Of a stretch of 64,000 bases of DNA, positions 61,704-64,000 are shown piece after piece. Within the stretch, counting starts at the first letter, position 1, and each line of letters begins with the position of its first letter. A program made the position numbers and the translations under genes. The stretch spans positions 122,543,693 through 122,607,692 of the forward strand of contig OU015493.1 in NCBI GenBank assembly GCA_907164885.2. Direction: 5' to 3'. The DNA is from Dolomedes plantarius (Eukaryota; Arthropoda; Arachnida; Araneae; Dolomedidae). Below the pieces are notes generated by a model. It saw nothing but the letters and a program-made list of their open reading frames with translations. It made no database searches and was not told where the DNA came from.

Positions 61704-63013
61704 CACAGTGCGTCAAATAAGTTTTAAGACTGGGTCTGTAAAAAGAAATGGAAACAAGAAATTAATACTTGTTTTGGTTTTTTATTCAAAATAGGACCCT
61801 CCGGCTTCAATGCACTTTTTACAGCGATTTATTAATGAATCGAACGCCTGTTGTAAATCACTTTGTGGAATGGCCTGCAAAGCACGCGTCGAAGCTTCTT
61901 GTATGGTCGAAATATCCTCAAAATAACACCCTTTTAACTTCATTTTCAGTTTTGGGAATAAGGAGCAGTCACAGGTTGCTAAATCAGGTGAATACGGTGG
62001 ATGGTTCAACACACAGACATTATTTTTTGCCAAAAATCGACGAACAATAAGGGAGGTGTGACTGGGTGCATTGTCGTGTAACAAACACCAACTGCTTTCA
62101 GTCCTATAGTCTGGACGAATGCGACGAATTCTGGCCATCAAACGCTTTAAAACAGCTAAGTAGTGTTGACCTTTAATTGTATCAAGTTGGAACAAATTCT
62201 TTGTGGATAATACCTTTACTATCGAAGAATGTAATGAGCATTGTTTTGATTTTGGATGGAACTTTTCTTGTTTTTTTGGCTTGCGGTGAATTTGGTGACT
62301 TCCATTCCGCACATTTTCGCTTTGTTTCAGAATCATATTGGAAACACCAGGTTTCATCACCTGTAACAATGGACTTCAAGAAGTTTGGATCGTTTTCAGC
62401 AGCTGAAATAATGTCTCCGCGATGTGCACTTCTCATTGCTTTTTGTTCAGGGGTTAAAGTGTGTGGAACAAAGTTAGCACACACTTTTGTTTTGCCCAAA
62501 TCTTCATGCAGGATGGTTCGAATTGTATCTTTGATTATATTTAAAGAGCCTTACATCATTCTCAATGATGCACAGCGATCGTTTGTTACGAAATTTCGTA
62601 CTTTCTCAGTAACTTCAGGTCTCCTAGATGAAATTGGTCTTCCACTACGCTGATCATCTTCTACCGTATCTCTTCCGTCCAAAAAACGTTTGTGCCACAT
62701 AAAAACATTTGATCTACTTAAACAACAGTCACCGTAAACTTGTTTCATGAGTTGGTATGTTTCCGAAGCAATTTTACCAAGTTTTGCGTTAAATTTAATT
62801 TCAGCTCTTTGCTCCATCTAAAAAAATCAACATGAAAAAAATTCACTTCTGCAATAAACGCTCGACTTCTCTCAACTACTTAACGAAATGCGCACAACTT
62901 GTTAGCAGTGTGCCAGTAGACGATGGACGTTATGACGCATGCGGATTTACACTAACAGCGTCTTTACAACCTGCGCTCTGGGACGAGTTTTAAAACATAT
63001 TTGACGCACTGTG
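61704..63013 (-). mobile_element. mariner transposon, full length
   Basis: Ends cacagtgcgtcaaataagtt (61704-) and aacatatttgacgcactgtg (to 63013) are near-perfect inverses, flanked by TA. Length 1.31 kb, standard for mariner. Only 6 bp (tatata) separate it from the preceding element. Confidence 0.94.
61782..62817 (-). pseudogene. mariner transposase (DD34D), one stop and one frameshift
   Basis: From the start at 62817 (MEQRAEIKFNAKLGK) come the helix-turn-helix region (LGKIASETYQLMKQVYGDCC, VFMWHKRFLDGRDTVEDDQR, SGRPISSRRPEVTEKVRN). An in-frame TAA at 62551-62553 follows. The same frame continues (LGKTKVCANFVPHTLTPEQK) to VTGDETWCFQYDSETKRKCA, with the first catalytic Asp in TGDETW. A shift near 62200 leads to SWCLLHDNAPSHTSLIVRRF (second Asp) and HPPYSPDLATCDCSLFPKLK (third Asp in the PCD motif). 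All three catalytic Asp remain. The C-terminus, CIEAGGSYFE, is complete. Length about 345 codons, as usual. Confidence 0.94.
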
Positions 63014-63015
63014 TA

Positions 63016-63130
<115 letters not shown>

Positions 63131-63880
63131 CCCCCTTAATGGACGTTCTTACAAAGGGGTATGGTCACGTTCTAAAGAGGGAATTGGAAAAATGGGCCCC
63201 ATAAGCTAAAGGTTAAAGACTAGAGATTTGCCAAATTTCGACAACCGTAAGACATACGTACATTTCTCACAAGAGAAACCAACAAGGAATACTTATGTGA
63301 GTTTATTGGTCAACTTGAGCACACTGCAAAGATACACGTCAGTGCAATGACTAGATTGGCAATGTAATAATACTGATGAAATAAATGTTTAATTTATACT
63401 ATCTACATTTACAAAAACACGCTACAGAAATCTGTGTCCGATGCAGAAATTATGGCCTCATATTAAGGAGAAGCACGTGAAAAAAATCATCTAGAATCAT
63501 TCTTTTATCAGATTCATCTTTCATCAGTATTGTTTATAGTAACTTTCAGGATCAAATATCATATCTTGTTTTTCGAAACACATTTTTCTTAAGTTTCCAC
63601 CGGAAGAGTATTGTCTCGGGCAGTAGTAAAGATTAAGAAACAATAAAAATTTTAAAAATATGTATAATTAAAATATGTATAACTAAATTTTGCATTTACG
63701 AAAACAAGGTCTCGTTCAAATAAAGATTTTACATTGATTAATATATATATGCATGTGTGGATGTGTGTGTGCGTGTGTGTGGGAAGCTTCATATAATTAA
63801 ATTTTTTCGTCTAACATTCAATTTTTAAAAGTTTGACCATAGTGGTTTAATTTTTTCTGTTTCTTCTTGTCTATCTTCAG

Positions 63881-64000
63881 AGATGCCATCTTCACTAGTA
63901 CTGTTAACTGTCTGACAAGCTTCCTCGCAGGTTTTGTAATATTTTCAGTTCTTGGCTATATGGCCCACATGCTCAAGAAGGACATTAGCACTGTTGCCAC
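63881..64000 (+). CDS. SerT: Serotonin transporter-like SLC6 exon, TM7 (cut by window edge)
   Basis: The exon supplies the last base of the Arg codon and reads [20 protein letters not shown] and [19 protein letters not shown] up to the last base of the window. This is TM7 and the start of the following loop. The phrases [20 protein letters not shown] are strongly conserved among monoamine transporters. The acceptor is a good pyrimidine tract followed by ttcag, ending at 63880. The exon continues beyond the right edge, so its donor and the C-terminal exons (TM8-12) are missing. Confidence 0.94.

Overview
This is a stretch of animal nuclear genome: AT-rich, mostly non-coding, with spliced exons far apart and a dense layer of transposable elements. 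The transposon set (several Tc1/mariner families, a mariner-like family with a DUF4817-type head, Tigger/pogo, hAT, Helitron, tRNA-derived SINEs) and the transporter sequence suggest an arthropod, most likely a chelicerate and probably a spider. The species assignment is inference.

One host gene is recognisable. Six plus-strand exons (21979-22113, 36614-36830, 43186-43324, 46469-46603, 53270-53373, 63881 to the right edge) encode the central part of an SLC6 neurotransmitter transporter. They cover TM2 to about TM7 and resemble the serotonin transporter (SERT, SLC6A4) more than dopamine or GABA transporters. All splice sites are AG/GT and the phases agree (1, 2, 0, 0, 2), giving about 283 uninterrupted codons. 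The exons for the N-terminus and TM1, and those after TM7, are not seen and presumably lie outside the window. The five introns are about 14.5, 6.4, 3.1, 6.7 and 10.5 kb.

Everything else recognised is repetitive. The left flank (1-21978) holds a 250-bp satellite array, a decayed Tc1 element inside a (TA)n tract, a hAT-type MITE with a palindromic element inside it, a Tigger transposon with a 383-codon transposase ORF, two Tigger-type MITEs, and a LINE RNase H remnant. Intron 1 has a tRNA-derived SINE, two TTAA-flanked MITEs, a 3.4-kb TIR element enclosing a 388-bp tandem array, and two Helitrons. One of these carries the end of a Helitron helicase and stops 107 bp before the next exon. Later introns hold Tc1, hAT, mariner, Helitron and Tigger remnants. 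All transposase genes seen are broken.

I found no undescribed gene system. The most interesting pattern is architectural: two unrelated repeat families with microsatellite cores have each acted as landing sites for later TA-targeting transposons, giving nested stacks at 39.2-40.4 kb, 56.0-58.5 kb and 59.9-63.2 kb.
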